A DNA stretch of 8,153 nucleotides, taken from positions 1-8,153 of the forward strand of contig CAIYXO010000334.1 of the NCBI GenBank assembly GCA_903930165.1, in the 5' to 3' direction. This DNA comes from an uncultured Verrucomicrobiota bacterium (GTDB lineage Bacteria; Verrucomicrobiota; Verrucomicrobiia; Limisphaerales; UBA9464). Made by a program: the position numbers and the translations under genes. The notes under the pieces were generated by a model. It made no database searches and was not told the origin of the DNA. It saw only the letters and a program-made list of their open reading frames with translations. Each line of letters opens with the position of its first letter. Position 1 is the stretch's first letter. This document shows positions 5,682 to 8,153 of this stretch, piece by piece.

Positions 5682-6863
5682 ATGAAGTATCGTCGGTTTG
5701 GGCGTACCGGACTCCAGATGCCGGTTTTTTCCTGCGGTGGCATGCGATACCAGCAATCCTGGTCCGACATTCCTTGGGATCAGGTTCCCGATGCGGGCCA
5801 GCGGAACCTAGAGGCGACCATCGCCAGGTCCATCGAGCTGGGCATACACCATATCGAGACCGCGCGGGGTTATGGCTCTTCCGAGATGCAACTGGCACCG
5901 GTGCTGAAGCAGTTCCCGAGAGAGCGGTTGATCTTGCAAACGAAGGTGATGCCGAAGCCGACGGCCGGGGAGTTCCTGGAGACCTTCGAGACCTCGATGC
6001 GGTACCTCGGGCAGGACTACGTCGATCTGCTTTCGATCCCTGGCATCAACAACCGCGGGCATCTCGAGGAGACCCTGCGCCCGGGCGGGTGCATGGAAGT
6101 TTGCCGACGACTGCAGCGGGAGGGCCGGGTCCGTCATGTCGGGTTCAGCACCCACGCCACCCCCGAGGTCATCTCAGAGGCGATACGCAGCGACGAGTTC
6201 GACTACGTCAACCTGCATTGGTACTTCGTCAACGATCTCAACCGTCCCTGCGTCGCCGAGGCCGCCCAAAGGGACATGGGGGTTTTCATCATCAGCCCCA
6301 ACGACAAAGGTGGGAAGCTGTACCTGGAGCTCCCGAAGATGAGGGCGATCTGTGCTCCGCTGACGCCGATGCAGTTCAACGATCTCTACTGCCTGGCGAG
6401 GCCGGAGATTCACACCCTTTCGTTGGGGGCGGCGCGTCCGTCGGACTTCGACGAGCACATCGCCGGCCTGGAGCACTATGAGCGCGCCGCAGATGTTGCC
6501 GGCCCCGTGGAGCTCCGCTTGAAGGCCGAGATGGAGAAGGTCCTCGGTGCCGACTGGTGTCGCCGATGGTGGAAGGGGCTGCCGGAATACTTCGAAATCC
6601 CTGGCGAGGTGAACCTGGTGGAGATCCTGAGGATCTGGACCTATGCAAAGCCGCTGGAGCTCTCCGAATGGGCCAAGTTCCGTTACAACATGCTCGGGAA
6701 TGCCGACCACTGGTTTCCCGGGGAACATGTCGAGAAGCTGGACTGGACCCGGTTTCAGGAGGTGGTCCGGAATAGCCCGTTTGCCGACCGGCTCCCGGGA
6801 ATCCTGCGGGAGTCCCACGCATTGTTCCACGACGCCCCGGTGAAGCGGCTCAGCCAGACCTGA
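5682..6863 (+). CDS. Aldo/keto reductase family protein with altered catalytic tetrad
   Basis: A 393-residue protein with an aldo/keto reductase TIM barrel (about 1-280) and a further C-terminal domain of about 110 residues. It begins MKYRRFGRTGLQMPVFSCGG, the usual first strand. Tetrad positions: Glu59 where Asp is usual (HIETARGYG), Tyr64, Lys88 (LQTKVMP), and Pro120 in LLSIPGINN, where related proteins have His. The NADPH pocket region is partly recognisable (VGFSTHATPE, ISPNDKGGKL). The C-terminal part (WRRWW-like start after ADW, then GLPEYFEIPGEVN, EWAKFRYNML, SPFADRLPGIL) resembles the ferredoxin-like tail of COG1453 aldo/keto reductases, but its clustered cysteines are absent: only Cys in DWCRR remains. 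So it probably lacks a 4Fe-4S cluster and may have modified or no reductase activity. An in-frame TTG at 5610 would add 24 residues unlike the family; ATG 5682 fits the family N-terminus. Substrate unknown. Confidence 0.85.
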   Translation: MKYRRFGRTGLQMPVFSCGGMRYQQSWSDIPWDQVPDAGQRNLEATIARSIELGIHHIETARGYGSSEMQLAPVLKQFPRERLILQTKVMPKPTAGEFLETFETSMRYLGQDYVDLLSIPGINNRGHLEETLRPGGCMEVCRRLQREGRVRHVGFSTHATPEVISEAIRSDEFDYVNLHWYFVNDLNRPCVAEAAQRDMGVFIISPNDKGGKLYLELPKMRAICAPLTPMQFNDLYCLARPEIHTLSLGAARPSDFDEHIAGLEHYERAADVAGPVELRLKAEMEKVLGADWCRRWWKGLPEYFEIPGEVNLVEILRIWTYAKPLELSEWAKFRYNMLGNADHWFPGEHVEKLDWTRFQEVVRNSPFADRLPGILRESHALFHDAPVKRLSQT

Positions 6864-6881
6864 CACGGCTCGTTTCTTGGA

Positions 6882-6895
6882 GTCGGCGGGCCGAC
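6882..6895. terminator. Weak hairpin between convergent genes
   Basis: GTCGG, loop CGGG, CCGAC forms a short stem (up to GTCGGC/GCCGAC with a 2-base centre) in the 38 bases between the reductase stop and the permease stop. No T-tract follows on either strand, so it is at best a weak bidirectional terminator or a 3'-end stabilising hairpin. It could be chance. Confidence 0.25.
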
Positions 6896-6901
6896 GTCAG
6901 G

Positions 6902-8146
6902 TCATTCGTATCGGAGGGAATCGATCGGATCGAGGTTCGCCGCCTTCCATGCCGGATAGGTGCCGAAAACGATGCCGACCGCAGAGCAGATGCCGAGGCC
7001 GATTCCCGCCCAGTCGAGAGGGATCACCGGAGGAGCGCTCACGAGGAAGCAGAGGAGATTCCCGAACAGGATTCCCACGACGACGCCGAGCACGCCCCCC
7101 ACCTCGCTCAACAGGACCGCCTCGGCCACAAACTGGATCATCACGCTGCGCTTTCTCGCACCGATGGCCCTGCGGATGCCGATCTCGCGAGTGCGTTCCG
7201 TGACGCTGACCAGCATGATGTTCATGATCCCGATTCCGGCGGCGATGAGCGCGATGCTGCTGATCGCGGCGGCTCCGAGGCGGATGGCCGAGGTGAGACT
7301 CCGGAACTGGCCGACAGCCGACTCGTTCGAAACCACCTCGAAGTCGTCGTCTTCCCCCGGTTCCACCCGACGCAGGGCCCGCATGGCGCCCCGGGCTTGT
7401 TCCATCACTTCGTTGTAGGTGGCGCGGTCCGCGGCCTGCACCTGAATGGCGAGCGAAAGGCTCTGCCCATAGAGTCGAAGCGCGGTGCCGAGGGGCACGG
7501 CGATGAAGTTGTCGCGACTTTGACCGAAAAGGGATCCCCGTCGGACCAGCACGCCGATCACGTTGTAGGGGACAGCTTGGAATTTGACGGTCTCTCCGAC
7601 GGGCGAGCCGCGGGGGAACAGCTTGTCCGCCAGATCGGCGCCGAGGATGCAGACGCGGCGCCCACTGTCGTCATCGGTCTCGCTGAAGGCCCTGCCGTCG
7701 CCGACGGTCCAGTTTTGGGTCGTGAATCCCTCCGATGTGATCGCCATCCCCGGGATGTTGGGATTGGTCCGGCCGTATCGGGAACTGGCCTCGCCCACAC
7801 CGAACTGGGAATTCGCCGAGATGGCCTGGGCAAAGGTCGCCTTCTCCCGGAGGCGCTTCATGTCGGCCATGTAGAAGCGCTTCCTCCGGCGGTACTTCTC
7901 GAAGTCGCCGTCATCGAAGCTGATGGCCGGGAAACGTTGGAACTGGAAGGTGTTGGCGCCAAGGCCGCTCATCGCCGTCTCCAGGTTGTTCTGCAGCACC
8001 CGGATGCCCGTCATGACCGCGATAATCGAAAAGACCCCGACGAAAACCCCGAGGATGGTCAGGGAAGAGCGGAGGACGTGGCTTCGGACAGCGGTGAACG
8101 CCATCCGGATCATCTCCAGGATTTCACGGGATCGGGTCATGGTCAT
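6902..8146 (-). CDS. MacB/FtsX-type ABC transporter permease
   Basis: A 414-residue membrane subunit of a type VII (MacB-like) ABC transporter, the class that couples cytoplasmic ATP hydrolysis to periplasmic movement of lipoproteins, macrolides or peptides rather than pumping through the membrane. The N-terminal helix is about 28-47 (LTILGVFVGVFSIIAVMTG), followed by a large periplasmic MacB_PCD domain (about 48-285). Three C-terminal helices follow (about 292-315, 343-368, 374-396). The FtsX signature ERTREIGIRRAIGARKRSV sits between helices 2 and 3, and the protein ends with the typical NLDPIDSLRYE. Length is normal for the family. Two ATGs lie at 8146 and 8140; I kept the outer one, preceded by GGA. 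Only seven bases remain upstream, so a still earlier start outside the window cannot be excluded. The partner ATPase and a membrane-fusion protein would be expected upstream, off the right edge. Substrate not predictable. Confidence 0.92.
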   Translation of the reverse strand: MTMTRSREILEMIRMAFTAVRSHVLRSSLTILGVFVGVFSIIAVMTGIRVLQNNLETAMSGLGANTFQFQRFPAISFDDGDFEKYRRRKRFYMADMKRLREKATFAQAISANSQFGVGEASSRYGRTNPNIPGMAITSEGFTTQNWTVGDGRAFSETDDDSGRRVCILGADLADKLFPRGSPVGETVKFQAVPYNVIGVLVRRGSLFGQSRDNFIAVPLGTALRLYGQSLSLAIQVQAADRATYNEVMEQARGAMRALRRVEPGEDDDFEVVSNESAVGQFRSLTSAIRLGAAAISSIALIAAGIGIMNIMLVSVTERTREIGIRRAIGARKRSVMIQFVAEAVLLSEVGGVLGVVVGILFGNLLCFLVSAPPVIPLDWAGIGLGICSAVGIVFGTYPAWKAANLDPIDSLRYE

Positions 8147-8153
8147 TCCGAAC

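Overview
This 8.15 kb window is high-GC, densely coding bacterial chromosome. It holds seven protein genes, two of them touching the window edges. I see no RNA genes, mobile elements or CRISPR arrays, and no gene-free stretch longer than about 150 bases. The gene mix (GtrB/DPM-like glycosyltransferase, FecR-domain protein next to a CHASE2-type adenylate cyclase, AIM24/TIGR00266 protein, cysteine-poor aldo/keto reductase, MacB-type permease), GC-rich codons and sparse Shine-Dalgarno sites suggest an environmental bacterium. Verrucomicrobiota is my best guess, from protein style only.

Layout. At the left edge an fpg (mutM) DNA glycosylase runs leftward and loses its C-terminal zinc finger to the window boundary. 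A family 2 glycosyltransferase diverges from it. A rightward unit follows: a good promoter candidate, a secreted FecR-domain protein, a strong intrinsic terminator, then a membrane CHASE2 class III nucleotide cyclase starting within about 35 bases of the terminator hairpin. The cyclase converges on a leftward AIM24-family gene. That gene shares a 146-base divergent intergenic region with a rightward aldo/keto reductase. The reductase converges on a leftward MacB/FtsX-type ABC permease that reaches the right edge.

How the genes fit together. Only FecR and the cyclase form a plausible functional pair: a periplasmic FecR-domain protein beside a receptor with an extracytoplasmic CHASE2 domain and a cytoplasmic catalytic domain predicted to make cAMP. 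The other genes look like unrelated neighbours in DNA repair, glycolipid or polysaccharide synthesis, redox and transport or lipoprotein export.

Most worth a second look: the terminator between FecR and the cyclase; a roughly 24-residue insertion between the two metal-binding aspartates of the cyclase; and an aldo/keto reductase whose tetrad His appears replaced by Pro (and Asp by Glu), with a C-terminus resembling a ferredoxin-like domain that has lost its cysteines. I see no clear evidence of a wholly new multi-gene system.
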